Shown here: positions 22,053-33,655 of the stretch, in pieces
How the letters are laid out: each line of letters opens with the position of its first letter
Numbering within the stretch: the first letter of the stretch is position 1
From: Watersipora subatra
Lineage: Eukaryota > Bryozoa > Gymnolaemata > Cheilostomatida > Watersiporidae
Assembly: GCF_963576615.1 (NCBI RefSeq)
Contig: NC_088708.1
Span: 68,468,672-68,532,671 of the forward strand
Direction: 5' to 3'
DNA: 64,000 nt
Translations under genes and position numbers: made by a program
The notes under the pieces: model-generated
Told to the model about the DNA's origin: nothing
Database searches by the model: none
Seen by the model: the letters and a program-made list of their open reading frames with translations, nothing else

Positions 22053-25000
22053 TTATGGTAATTTGGTGGGTCCAGTGATGAGCTGATCAAAGTCTACAGT
22101 TAGATGAGCATTAGAGTTGTCCGCCAGAGAACGTAGATAGTCAAATGAGTTCTTGTAATCCACAGTTGAGAGACCGACAGAAGTAAAGAGATTTACAAGC
22201 CCCGTCTTTCGAGCAGCTTCAATAGTTTGCTGTAATAAGAACAAATTGGTGATAATACAAAGAAGCAGTTAAACGGAAAAATATAGAGAAATGAAAATAC
22301 TGTAAAACCTCTAATTGAATGCCATGGCGCTCTATTTTCCAACCCTTCTCCTATAGTGTTGGTCAAATAGAGGTGGCATTCAAATAGAGGTTGATGTTGT
22401 ATTTTTCAAATAGCTCTTCAGAATTTTTAGAAGATTAATTTAAACCTTTTACAAGCAAAGCGAATGTCACCTGTATTTTGCACTCTCTTTCGGGTGGAGC
22501 AACATTAACCTTTTTGGATGCAAGAAATCTGCTAACAAGCGTCCAACTTGTCGTAGATCTCTAAATAAATATGCATTGGGAAACCAAAAAATATCTCTAC
22601 CAGTTGATATCTATTGCTCGCAAATTAACCTGTGACGATATTATAGCTTGTGTCCCGCTGTACAATTTGCTGAAGTTTTTAATTTTTCATTTCAATCTAA
22701 ATTTGAAGGTATATTTTATAGCTATATTTACCAATGCAGCAGTAAAGCTCATTGCACTCATTGATGTGTTGGCTACAGTTTGCAGATAAAACTGGCTTTT
22801 TACGAGCGATGGAAGAGTTATGAGTGATGATCCATTGTGAGCTGAGTTAAGATGATCATAAGGATGATATCAAATAATATGCATTAAATTTGCACATTTA
22901 TAAGTCATATAATAATAATAACTTATCAAATGCTACACATATACATGTATATTCAAGAAAAAGTGGCACAAAAGAACCATACTTATAATACATGCAGAAA
23001 CAAAAATTAACATATTTGAAACGGAAATATTGGCATCGTTAGCTTGGTCAGTTGCGTTCTGATTGTTGCTTTCAATGCAACGAAAATCTACTAGATGTCC
23101 AATACCTTCCACAACATCACCTGACCTCAATTCTTCTTCTGCACAGCTGAACGAGTCGGCATTAGCGTCCAAATAATTCTTTTTAGCGGAACAAAACTTA
23201 CCCGTTGCATTTCACACAAATAATGACAATGTTTTGGCCGTGCGCATGCTAAGCATAACCTTTATACAAAAACTAGGCGTACATATACTATCGTAAATCT
23301 ATACCGTTTTTCACAAACGATGAAGTTTCAAGACTGTGTTAAATAAGGAACTATTAGATCTGATTAGATCTATTAGAACTGTTAAATAAGTCTCTAATAG
23401 CTACAGGTGGTAAACTCTCTAGTAACTAGAGGTGGTAAAGTCTTTAATAGCTAGAGGTGGTAAAGTCTCTAGTAGCTAGAGGTGGTAAAGTCTCTAGTAG
23501 CTAGAGGTGGTAAAGTCTCTAGTAGCTAGAGGTGGTAAAGTCTCTAGTAGCTAGAGGTGGTAAAGTCTTTAATAGCTAGAGGTGGTAAAGTCTCTAGTAG
23601 CTAGAGGTTGTAAAGTCTCTAGTAGCTACAGGTGGTAAATTCTCTAGTAGCTAGAGGTAGCAGAGTCTCTAGTAGCTAGAGGTAATAAAGTCTCTAGTAG
23701 CTAGAGGTAGCAGAGTCTCTAGTAGCTAGAGGTGGTAAAGTCTCTAGTAGCTAAAGGTGGTAAAGTCTCTAGTAGCAAGAGGTGGTAAAGTCTCTAGTAG
23801 CAAAAGGTGGTAAAGTCTCTAGTAGCTAAAGGTGGTAAAGTCTCTAGTAGCTAAAGGTGGTAAAGTCTCTAGTAGCTAGCGGTTGTAAAGTCTCTAGTAG
23901 CTAGAGGTAGTAAAGTCCCTAGTAGCTAAAGGTAGTAAAGTCCCTAGTAGCTAGAGGTTGTAAAGTCTCTAGTAGCTAGAGGTAGTAAAGTCTTTAGTAG
24001 CTATATGTAGTAAAGTCTCTAGTAGCTAGAGGTGGTAAAGTCTCTAGTAGCTAGAGGTGGTAAAGTCTCTAGTAGCTAGAGGTGGTAAAGTCTTTAATAG
24101 CTAGAGGTGGTAAAGTCTCTAGTAGCTAGAGGTTGTAAAGTCTCTAGTAGCTACAGGTGGTAAATTCTCTAGTAGCTAGAGGTAGCAGAGTCTCTAGTAG
24201 CTAGAGGTAATAAAGTCTCTAGTAGCTAGAGGTAGCAGAGTCTCTAGTAGCTAGAGGTGGTAAAGTCTCTAGTAGCTAAAGGTGGTAAAGTCTCTAGTAG
24301 CAAGAGGTGGTAAAGTCTCTAGTAGCAAAAGGTGGTAAAGTCTCTAGTAGCTAAAGGTGGTAAAGTCTCTAGTAGCTAAAGGTGGTAAAGTCTCTAGTAG
24401 CTAGCGGTTGTAAAGTCTCTAGTAGCTAGAGGTAGTAAAGTCCCTAGTAGCTAAAGGTAGTAAAGTCCCTAGTAGCTAGAGGTTGTAAAGTCTCTAGTAG
24501 CTAGAGGTAGTAAAGTCTTTCGTAGCTATATGTAGTAAAGTCTCTAGTAGCTAGAGGTGGTAAAGTCTCTAGTAGCTAGAGGTGGTAAAGTCTCTAGTAG
24601 CTAGAGGTGGTAAAGTCTTTAATAGCTAGAGGTGGTAAAGTCTCTAGTAGCTAGAGGTTGTAAAGTCTCTAGTAGCTACAGGTGGTAAATTCTCTAGTAG
24701 CTAGAGGTAGCAGAGTCTCTAGTAGCTAGAGGTAATAAAGTCTCTAGTAGCTAGAGGTAATAAAGTCTCTAGTAGCTAGAGGTAATAAAGTCTCTAGTAG
24801 CTAGAGGTAGCAGAGTCTCTAGTAGCTAAAGGTGGTAAAGTCTCTAGTAGCTAAAGGTGGTAAAGTCTCTAGTAGCTAAAGGTGGTAAAGTTTCTAGTAG
24901 CTAGAGGTGGTAAAGTCTCTAGTAGCTAGAGGTAGCAGAGTCTCTAGTAGCTAGATGTAGTAAAGTCTCTAGTAGCTAGAGGTAATAAAGTCTCTAGTAG

Positions 25001-28000
25001 CTAGAGGTAGCAGAGTCTCTAGTAGCTAGATGTAGTAAAGTCTCTAGTAGCTAGATGTAGTAAAGTCTCTAGTAGCTAGAGGTGGTAAAGTCTCTAGTAG
25101 CTAGAGGTAGCAGAGTCTCTAGTAGCTAGAGGTAGCAGAGTCTCTAGTAGCTAAAGGTGGTAAAGTCTCTAGTAGCTAAAGGTAGTAGTTTCTAGTAGCT
25201 AGCGGTTGTAAAGTCTCTAGTAGCTAGAGGTAGTAAAGTCCCTAGTAGCTAAAGGTGGTAGTCTCTAGTAGCTAGAGGTTGTAGTCTCTAGTAGCTAGAG
25301 TAGAGGTAGTAAAGTCTCTAGTAGCTAGAGGTGGTAAAGTCTCTAGTAGCTCGAGGTGGTAAAGTCTCTAGTAGCTAGAGGTGGTAAAGTCTCTAGTAGC
25401 TAGAGGTAGTAAAGTCTCTAGTAGCTAGAGGTAGTAAAGTCTCTAGTAGCTAGAGGTAGTAAAGTCTCTAGTAGCTAGAGGTAGTAAAGTCTCTAGTAGC
25501 TAAAGGTAGTAAAATCTCTAGTAGCTAGAGGTGGTAAAGTCTCTAGTAGCTAGAGGTTGTAAAGTCTCTAGTAGCTAAAGGTAGTCTGCTTAAGAACACT
25601 AAAAGAATTTTTAGTCAATCTCCAACTGAGATCAAGTCAAAACTTTTGAGCTAGTGAAGTTTTAACCGGTGCGCAGTGATCATGATTTTGTAACAAAGCT
25701 AATAAATACTATTAAATGCTAACCACATAGTCAGCATTGGATCTGGCTGCAATGAGCTGAGCCTGCGCTGTTGAGTTGGCTGTTACTTCCTTAGCTTGGT
25801 TCACAATCTCCTCAACCTACAGAAAAGTAGAGATGACTCTTATACAAGTGAGCTTGGGGTAGAATTTAAACCAGAAGCTGTTTGTAAGGTATTTTTAATG
25901 TCCTAGAAATGAATCTCGTCCACACAGCATGGTGGAGTATGTGGGACTGTACATGGTAGACGTACCACTGGCCATCCTCACGGGCAGATATAACTATAAA
26001 ATCAAGACAACGTCCAGCTGTGCCAACTGCATTGCTTATTATTTTTGAAAACTGACAGAGGTAATTTTTTTATATTTTCTAGATTGATATACATTAATCT
26101 GTAAACTTTGTTAAATGAGACCATTGTAGAAAATGAAATGACACAATAACTTTTACGAATAAGAACCATTATTTGTTAGAAAACGCAAAGCAGTGACCTG
26201 AGTTAGTAAAACTCCAACTAGCCAACTGAATGCAGCGAATACAAAATAGTAATGTAAATGCCCAGTTAGAAAGAGATGATAGGCTATAATACATAAGTGA
26301 GATGGATAATATTCTAAGTACAACTTAGTCAAAAGATACATCATCCAGAAACTGCTCGGGAGGAACATAGACTATAGAGAGTTACTCTCAAACACGTGTA
26401 GAGACTGACAGCGCAAGGCTTTAGCGTCTTTAGAGGTTGACCACGTGACGTGACATAACTCACCAGCTGCTCTGTTTCCTTCTCTATTACTGCTGCCTGT
26501 TGTGTGAACGTCTCCTTGGCAGTCTCCTCTGTTAGAATGAGGGTCTTAAGGTTACGCGCTTCAATGGTCTCCGGGATGACGAGGTCGGTGAGTTGGAGAT
26601 ATCTGGCCTCCACAAAAAGGCCCTTTTCCGATTTAGTACAGCTCGACCGCTCAATGCATCCATCAAAGCAAGTGCCTTTTGCTGTAAGTATAGCAGTTTT
26701 GTTAATAGAAATCGTCTGATGATAATTGCAGTCTTGCATATTCGTAACAGCCGTCTCAAAATAGTTAAGACACGAGATGGCAACTAGATTTTCATGATAC
26801 AAACTAACAAGACTTTGTGCCAAACTTGACTATTCTAACTTGCTACGGTTGATAACATTTCACATCTATTGCCAATGTGTATGAGTTTATTGTAGCTGTG
26901 ATGACTTATGAATTTAAGTAAATTAACAGATGAAAAAGGCTTTCAGACAGCCTTCTGAGATAATCTCCCATTCTCACAACTTTTTCAAGAACTGATGCAA
27001 AAGAATCAGCAGATATTAGCTGCACCAATGCTAGCGTTCCTTAAAAACAAAATGATAGTTACATTCCAGAATTCAAAACATTTTCAGTTCCGCCGTGACA
27101 TTTTTTTGAGCATGGGCACATGTCACTGCGAGCTGTTAGTTATAATCAACTATTGGGTAACATACTCAAATCTGTCTAAAAACAAGTGAATGCCATAGTT
27201 TGGAATCTACATTCGCTGTTACAGCAACGGAAAAATATCTGCGAGTTAGAAAGAGAACTCGCAGGAAAGACGCGGAGTCTATTTGCGTGTCAACATCCTT
27301 AGCTAACTATCGTAGTGGTCGTCTGTATGTGATAACAAAGTGCAACAGCCTATCTGTCATGCCTAGAGACTATTGTATCCGAATACAAAAATAGATAGGC
27401 ACTAGAGCCCAGCAACGAAACAGCATCGCGCTAGTCTGTCACACACAAGGAAGCGTATCACTCTATGTCATGATTCCCACATGAGTAACATCGAACGCAA
27501 GGGGCCGTCTCAGCCACCGGTTCCCCTCAGAATTGCTACATATTGATGATCCAGTCTTACCAAAAAAGTTGGTCCAACTATAATTGACAATGCGTGCAAC
27601 CAATCAATTATAATTAATCATATGGCTATATCTAGCATTAATCATACCTGCCAGCATCTGCTAGACCAGTAGCAAATGCTGGCAGGAATGATTAATGCTA
27701 GATATAGCAGTACTTGAGTTCGAACTACTGAATAACCAAATAAAATCAGAAGGTATCCGCTGGACTGAACTGATAGAGCCATGAGTAGTTGGTGCTCGCA
27801 ATTACTAGGCCTCATCTGCAGTTGCGATGAGTTGAAATTTTAACAGTGTTCGTTTGTTCTTCACAGGAGATTAGTTAACCCATCTTAGTTCAAAAAGGTG
27901 AGGCATTTTTACATAGGGTAATGAGCTCTACCTGAGATTTGAATAATCTCGTCAAATAATATGACACATAACTTGATGCACAATTAGGCTGGCATGCGAT

Positions 28001-31000
28001 TACTAAGTTTTCATACTATGGGTGTTTCGCTTCCAAAACAGTGACACCGAATCAAGACATGATGAGAACAACACAGCTGTTTCCATGATGACATCGCAGT
28101 GTTATATGGGGGTGTGACCTACACGATCGCTGTACGGAAACTTAGTAAATGCAATACCCAGCAGACAAATGCAAGACAACTCTACAACAAACCCGAACAG
28201 TTGATCGGACAGCACATCCCACCCAGTCTCTTTCTGACCCCGAGCAACAGCTCAGCCTCCACAACTTCTCTATCTCTGTAGAACTGCTGGAGTGTGAACT
28301 TGCTTGCTGTATCCTGCAAACAAATAATGACAACTTGAGTACTAAACTTCAGTATTAGTAGTATTTGTAGTAGACTACTTTTATTTAGCACCGAATATTA
28401 CTAGTACAACCACCGATACAAGCCAGCCAACTGATCTATTCCATGGCACAAACACTTACATATTTAGCTATTCTCAACAACAGATGAGAGCACAGAAACT
28501 AACAGTTTGACTCCATCAAAGGTCAACCTTTACTATAATAAAAGCCATGTTTGTCCAACTGTCCAAAGCCATGATAGAGGTGAGAAAAAAAGCACTGTAC
28601 TGGATTTGTACTTACTAGTAGCTTACTCGCTTAGTTACTGCTTACTAGCTTACTTCTGTAGCTTACTAGACTGATGCTGTAATAATTGTACACATAGTTA
28701 CCCCACCTAGTGATGTCTCACGGCGCACTGTACTGCCAGAGTGCTAGGAAAAGTCAAAAGCAACTCTACTATTTCACATCAAATGATAACCAGACATACT
28801 TATAAAACTTCAAAAAGTTACAACGAAATCCTAGCTCAGCTATTTCACAACAATTTGTAGTTGTCTTATCATGATTATGTTGTTTGACCAGTCACATAAT
28901 TGTGTCATGGAAAACCATGATTAAAATGTTTTTGCTTGTTGGCGATCAGTTCAAAAAGTAAATATAAAGTGGTTGCACTCAAAAGACAGAAAAATATACT
29001 TGTGGCGCTTGGCAAACTGTTCACATGAATCCTGGAGCAGATTTCGTCACACATCACGCAGCGGTCACATCTGGCTGGATCTCTATGTGATGACAAGCAA
29101 CATTTTTGTGTCTTTGGATCACAGCATGCGCATGAATTGCCAATGATGCAGAAACTGTGTGCATCAGATTCACGTCTCTGGCATAATGTGCAACCTATAC
29201 CTGAATGAGGCGTTATCGATTGATAAGGGTAACTAGAGACCAATACCGAGTGTAAGGAGGACAAACCTTGAGGGCTGCCTGCGCGCTACTCGTCATTAAA
29301 TCATGATAACTAACATCGTACTCATCATGGAGCAGGGTCAGATCTTCCTCCACAAGAAAATATACTATCTCCACACTGATTGTTATCTGAAATATGTTAC
29401 AAGTCTAAATTTCTGCACCAACTTGAAGTAATACACTACACCATCCTTATTCATGGTATGGGCGTTAGACCAAAATGTTCATAAAGAACCACAGGAGTTA
29501 TGGTCCACCTCAGTTATGCCGATACTCACACTGATACTACTGATTAATACTCCTTACAAAAGAGGTAATCTATGCACTAATGGCAAGCATTTTTCGTCAA
29601 TGTTTGAATGATCCAATTAACAAATGTTGTTTCAGCTAATATTGCTGTATTCACCAACCTATTCCAAGATCTTTATTGAAACTGATCCAAAAAATGTAAA
29701 TTGGCGCAATGTTTAGTGAAGCGGGTGTGAGTATGAGTTGAGAGACCTCTTAGTTGATTATGAAGTGTCTTAGCTTTGATTGGTGTGTTTTGCTCAAAGA
29801 GAATACACATATTTATATAGACATGTACATTGATGAGAATGTGTTCATCTACATGTAACAGCTAGCTGGTCAAGTAAACAATACTCGGTAAACAAAAAAC
29901 AAATATAATGATAAAAAGTGTTGTATATGCAGGCGCCTTTCACAAGCCCAACTGTGTTTTAGGAACTTTGGCTAAGGGCTAAGATTGGCTTAGGGAGGCC
30001 ATGCCTCTTAAATGGGCCTATAGGACTGTGTAGCCTTCTCGGCTTTTGGATGTTCCAAGTATATATACCAGGGTGCATGGAAAAGCTTCCTTCTTCCATT
30101 TAGTAGAGCCCATGGTAAGTGCTTACATAACAAAAAGGATAAAGCATATCCAACATGATAATTTTGTAATTACTAAATTTACTTGAATAGCTAAAAACTT
30201 TGAAGTCAGCATTTGAGGATTGACATAATTGAAAAAGGTAGACATAAATAAACACTCTGCTAGTGTCAGCTGAATCACATAATCAATACTTCAGGGTAAA
30301 CAAATCAATCTAGCTATCCTTACCACAAGGGATGCACCAACTGCAGTTCCTAGTTCACCAGCTGCAGCTCCGTTCTGCAACCAAATGCCAAACGAAATTA
30401 ATTATTCGCGCAAGATCAATGTACAAATTGCTATAAAAGTTAAAATAATAACTCAACAATTATGACAAACTCAAATCGATTCAACTATTAGAATTAGTAA
30501 ACCACATAGTGTGCACCAGAATAGCTATTAGACAGGACTGTATTCACTGGTTGCAAGTTGGAGCGGCGAATGTTAGGCGACTAGTTATGAACACCTGGGG
30601 GGGGGGGGGTGGAGGGGCGGTGTAAGCCTCCAACAGGTTTCTCTCATGTAGGGCCTCAGCCGGGCCTCTCATGTGAAGTTTTAAAAAAATTTATCGGAAA
30701 GTATCAACATTTTTCTATTTTTTGAGATTTGTTTTGTTTTAGGTGATGTGACTGTCAGGACGTATTTTGATAAAAATAAGCAAAACTTGATTGCAGTTAA
30801 AACGCTCAGAAAAAAACATCTTTTTTTCTCTTTTGAGCGTTTTAAAAAAGATCAATTTTGCCGACTTTATTTTGAGTTCATCTGGAGGTTTCCATGCTTT
30901 CGATGGGACATGGCCAAGCGGATGTTTGGTAAAATTTGACCTTTTGCAAACCTTTATAAAACTCGTTAACAAGAATATTTTGCCGCTGATGATAATAATG

Positions 31001-33655
31001 ACGCTTAAGAACTACTAAAAGTTGATGCTTGTCTCTATGGCTTGGAATAGAGTGATATTCAACAGCGGTAAAAACCGTCTCAATAACAGTTGGGCAAATA
31101 ACTGTTTGAATAAACGATGTTGAGGTCGAGTTATCTGAAGCAATTTATCTTTGTTTGAGAACGGGGACCAAACAAATCCGTTTGAGTCAACCTCGTGTTC
31201 GAGATGAAATGTTACATTTTATCCGGGGGCGAGTTATCCGAGTTTGACTGTACTTAGCCCATTCCTAAAAAGTTGGGGCGGCTCAGCCGGTCAGCCGCCC
31301 CAGGGAATACGGGCCTGCTATTAGATTCCATGAGCGCTGACAGCTATGTGTGCCACTTATCCTATTTACTAAACAGTTACATTTCTCCCGATTGTTAAAC
31401 TACTGCATTTTGATTGAGTAAACCAGTATAAGACAGATATCGTTAGTACCTAATATCTTATCATCGTGGTGAAATGATTGATGATAGCAGGTCTTTCATA
31501 TAGCCACTATTCGCAATGGAGCCATGCAACCTCATAATATATTCCAAAACCGGAAGGCACTATTTTCATTGGTGATGATTAAAATAAAAATGATGGTGAT
31601 AATAAAAAGCTGTTCAATTGTCACCGCACAACATTACTCAAGGTCTGTTATAGGCACAGAATTGGACATTCTCCCAAAACAGAGCCATTGTTAAACTTTC
31701 GTAAACTTCTCTAAATTCTTTCTGAGCTCACCGCTAGTTCATCGGGAGCAGCGAAAACAGTCGCAGCTGGCAGTGATATCACTTGACCAATAGAATCAAA
31801 GACTTTAAAAGTTTTGCCAGGTCCAATCCAAAACCTGCCACCAGTCCACACTTTTGATGTGTCTACAGTTCCAGTCACTTTAGACTTCACAAATCCAAAC
31901 TGTAAAAAAATATAATTAATGGTTAATGCTCAAGACCGAGATAACGGCAAAAATAGTTTATGTAAGCATAGGGAAACAATTAATGCAATGATTTGATGTA
32001 ACTTTCAACAAAACAGTACATTTTCTTTGAGGTCTTTTCAAAGTGTTATGTAGATAGTGGTAGAGCAAGGTTATTTAGTCAAAATAAGACACTACTTAAA
32101 CGCTAAAACTCTACACTAATTCATAAGATATGATGTAACAACTTTAACAATGATGCAGATAGTTTGATAACTAGTTTATGAGCGGATTAAAAGAAATTAC
32201 ATTTAACGAACACATGTTTTTATACTGACAGTTTTACAAACACCTTTAAATCTACAAAATGAATTACACCACTGCAAAGATTAGACTCTCTAAGAAAATA
32301 CCACCTCACACAGACATTTGTGAGTTTGCTATTTAATAGGTATGGCGCCTTACAGTGCCTCGCGTTGCGTGTTCACAACTCGAGTTGTGAACACGCAATG
32401 CGACTTTGTAAAAGTAAGGTGCAATATATTGGTATTACGGTAGCATAACCGTAGATCTGGTTATATTAACAATGGTACATCAATAGGCACCCATTAGCTA
32501 ATAGAAATTAAACCATGTATGTATGTACTGTAAAACTACAGCTAATGGCGAATTATAGTATGCCGAGTTTGCAACTCGAGTTTGTACATACAACTCGAGT
32601 TGTACAACTCGAGTTTGTACAACTCGAGTTTGTACAACTCGAGTTTGTACAACTCGAGTTTGTACAACTCGAGTTTGTACAACTCGAGTTTGTACAACTC
32701 GAGTTTGTACAACTCGAGTTTGTACAACTCGAGTTGTACAACTCGAGTTGTACAACTCGAGTTGTACAACTCAAGTTACACAACTCGAGTTACACAACTC
32801 GAGTTCATCAAAAATCCAGGCCGAGTTCTTTTAACAGCAACTCGAGTTCAACAACTCGGCTTGAGAACATCTCATCATTTCATTTTCTCTAGCTATATTT
32901 TCTATATGGAATTTATTTTGGTGCATCATTAAACGCCGTTGAAATAATTTCTATGTTCATTTTCGGTGTTCATTCAGTTTCTTGTCAGGTTCTAGAGAGA
33001 TAACTCTTTTTTCATTTGAAAAAGAAGTGACCCAGCTCCAGACCTGCCAACCCAAGAGTGGGGCAATGCGAGAGATTTGGTTTTGGGGCAATTGATGTAT
33101 CAATGATAGCATATATAACATTTTTGAAATTGGGGCAAAAATCTCACGCATTGCTCGCACATTTTCATTTTTTCTTTGGGGTGATTGCGTGAGTCTCACG
33201 CCCAATGCGTGAGAGTTGGCAGGTATGCCCAGCTTCCACATAGATGTTTTCTAATTACTCACTTTGCTTTTTTTACAAACCCGTGTTAGTTTTGCATAAC
33301 ACAACTTGAGTTCATCAAAAACCCAGGCCGAGTTGTACAACTCGGCAACTCGAGCTGCGAACGCGCAACGCGAAGCACTGTAAGGCGCCATAAATAGGCC
33401 GATACACATTACAAAATATTTGTGTTAAGCATTGATTCAGCACACCAATAAAACACTTGCGAATATATGACAAAACAACAGAGCATAAGCTATCACAAAT
33501 GTTTTTCAACTAAACAAATCTATCAAACAAACCTCTCAGAGAATGAATTTTACCTCGTAGTAGTGAACATCAGAAAAGCTCTGTGTCACCAGTATGATAA
33601 TTGCGACCGCAACAGTAATGCAAACTCCAATAACCACGCCAAATGTGGTAGCCAT
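22053..33655 (-). CDS. SPFH/Band 7 membrane protein, copy 1
   Basis: Eight exons, all GT-AG: 33655-33554, 31899-31732, 30374-30324, 29386-29267, 28313-28193, 26681-26464, 25816-25724 and 22229-22053, giving about 349 residues. Residues 5-23 form an N-terminal membrane anchor. The SPFH (stomatin/prohibitin/flotillin/HflK) fold follows, with WTGGRFWIGPG in exon 2, ISVEIVYFL in exon 4 and FTLQQFY in exon 5. A six-cysteine insert (181, 182, 186, 192, 196, 202) and then a helical, probably coiled-coil stretch (about 220-305) with an NST sequon at 274 come next. SPFH proteins form ring-like oligomers on membranes; the specific role here is unknown. Exon order and phases match copy 2 exactly. The last intron holds a 2.2-kb satellite, intron 1 holds nested MITEs, and a Ty3 element starts 224 bp upstream of the ATG. 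Confidence 0.85.
22302..22412. mobile_element. Fragment of a short MITE family
   Basis: Contains actgtaaaacctctaattga followed by ggcgctctattttcc and caacccttctcctatagtg. The same words occur, rearranged and partly reverse-complemented, at 47125-47275. It lies in the last intron of SPFH copy 1. Confidence 0.5.
22933..23172 (-). CDS. Exon-like ORF with sequons and C-terminal TM (hypothetical)
   Basis: Open frame in the last intron of SPFH copy 1, same strand. It encodes an acidic, Ser/Asn-rich stretch with two N-glycosylation sequons (NAT, NIS), two cysteines, and then a strong hydrophobic segment (LIFVSACIISMVLLCHFF) just before the stop. That is the layout of the end of a type I or GPI-like surface protein. 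A possible acceptor (gactcgttcag) has the wrong phase to be an alternative end for SPFH copy 1. The upstream part of any such gene was not found, and the listed start is not a real ATG. It may be chance. Confidence 0.25.
   Translation of the reverse strand: MDANADSFSCAEEELRSGDVVEGIGHLVDFRCIESNNQNATDQANDANISVSNMLIFVSACIISMVLLCHFFLNIHVYV
23385..25590. repeat. Satellite, 25-bp monomer with 525-bp higher-order unit
   Basis: About 88 tandem copies of a 25-bp monomer (taaagtctctagtagctaga plus ggtgg) fill most of the last intron of SPFH copy 1. Diagnostic variants such as tctttaatagc recur at 23561, 24086 and 24611, exactly 525 bp (21 monomers) apart, together with the same series of following variants. 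The array therefore has a higher-order repeat present in nearly three copies, followed by less ordered monomers and some deletions after about 25180. Confidence 0.95.
27625..27708. repeat. 38-bp near-perfect inverted repeat, 8-nt loop
   Basis: Left arm 27625-27662 and right arm 27671-27708 pair at 36 of 38 positions; the arm begins GCTATATCTAGCATTAATCA. The element lies in intron 5 of SPFH copy 1, so the pre-mRNA could fold it into an 84-nt hairpin. It could be a small foldback element or a small-RNA precursor; nothing decides between them. Confidence 0.85.
28905..29264 (-). CDS. Cysteine-rich exon-like ORF with C-terminal TM (hypothetical)
   Basis: Open frame inside intron 4 of SPFH copy 1, same strand, directly after exon 4. 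It encodes a dense cysteine block (CTLC, CACC, KCC, CDRC, CDEIC; about 13 Cys in 50 residues), followed by a hydrophobic segment (SIFFCLLSATTLYLLFELIA) and a short basic tail. A possible acceptor (cgcctcattcag) gives phase 2 and so does not match exon 4 of SPFH, which ends in phase 0. The pattern is that of a disulfide-rich domain tethered to a membrane. I do not recognise a family, and the listed start is not an ATG. It may be the terminal exon of a nested gene or chance. Confidence 0.3.
   Translation of the reverse strand: MSSLHSVLVSSYPYQSITPHSGIGCTLCQRRESDAHSFCIIGNSCACCDPKTQKCCLSSHRDPARCDRCVMCDEICSRIHVNSLPSATSIFFCLLSATTLYLLFELIANKQKHFNHGFP
30597..30609 (+). repeat. G13 homopolymer
   Basis: Thirteen consecutive G residues followed by more G-rich sequence, inside intron 2 of SPFH copy 1. 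It could form a G-quadruplex, and its length is likely to be unstable or miscalled. Confidence 0.8.
32573..32860. repeat. Palindromic CTCGAG minisatellite
   Basis: A 15-bp unit (gagtttgtacaactc) repeats about eight times without change from about 32600 to 32730, then grades into an 18-bp self-complementary form (GTACAACTCGAGTTGTAC) and diverged copies. Because the motif is close to its own reverse complement, most frames on both strands stay open. The resulting LEFVQ or YNSSC repeat peptides are not evidence of a gene. Confidence 0.95.
33043..33223. mobile_element. CCTGCCAAC MITE, copy 1
   Basis: 181 bp bounded by inverted repeats CCTGCCAAC and GTTGGCAGG, with internal tctcacgcattg and ggggcaa words. 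It is nested in the TIR element 32343-33390. A second copy in opposite orientation lies at 38342-38509. Confidence 0.8.

Larger units (their letters stand above)
32343..33390. mobile_element. TIR element containing a CTCGAG minisatellite
   Basis: About 1,048 bp in intron 1 of SPFH copy 1. Left end TGGCGCCTTACAGTGCCTCG; the right end, read inward, gives TGGCGCCTTACAGTGCTTCG. Both ends are flanked by TA, a Tc1/mariner-type target site. Next to both ends are GCGTTGCG-like words and AACTCGAG words. The interior holds the palindromic minisatellite (32573-32860) and a nested MITE (33043-33223). No transposase is present. Confidence 0.75.

Noticed and set aside
26341..26823. 160-codon minus ORF treated as a separate gene
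   Set aside because: Its conserved part is exon 6 of SPFH copy 1 (26681-26464); the rest is read-through into introns.
28905..29264. Cysteine-rich ORF as an alternative last exon of SPFH copy 1
   Set aside because: Exon 4 ends in phase 0, while the only plausible acceptor of this ORF requires phase 2, so the splice would be out of frame.
32498..32932. Several overlapping ORFs with LEFVQ, YNSSC or TRVVQ peptide repeats on both strands
   Set aside because: They are products of the 15-bp near-palindromic minisatellite, which leaves most frames open. No independent coding signal exists.
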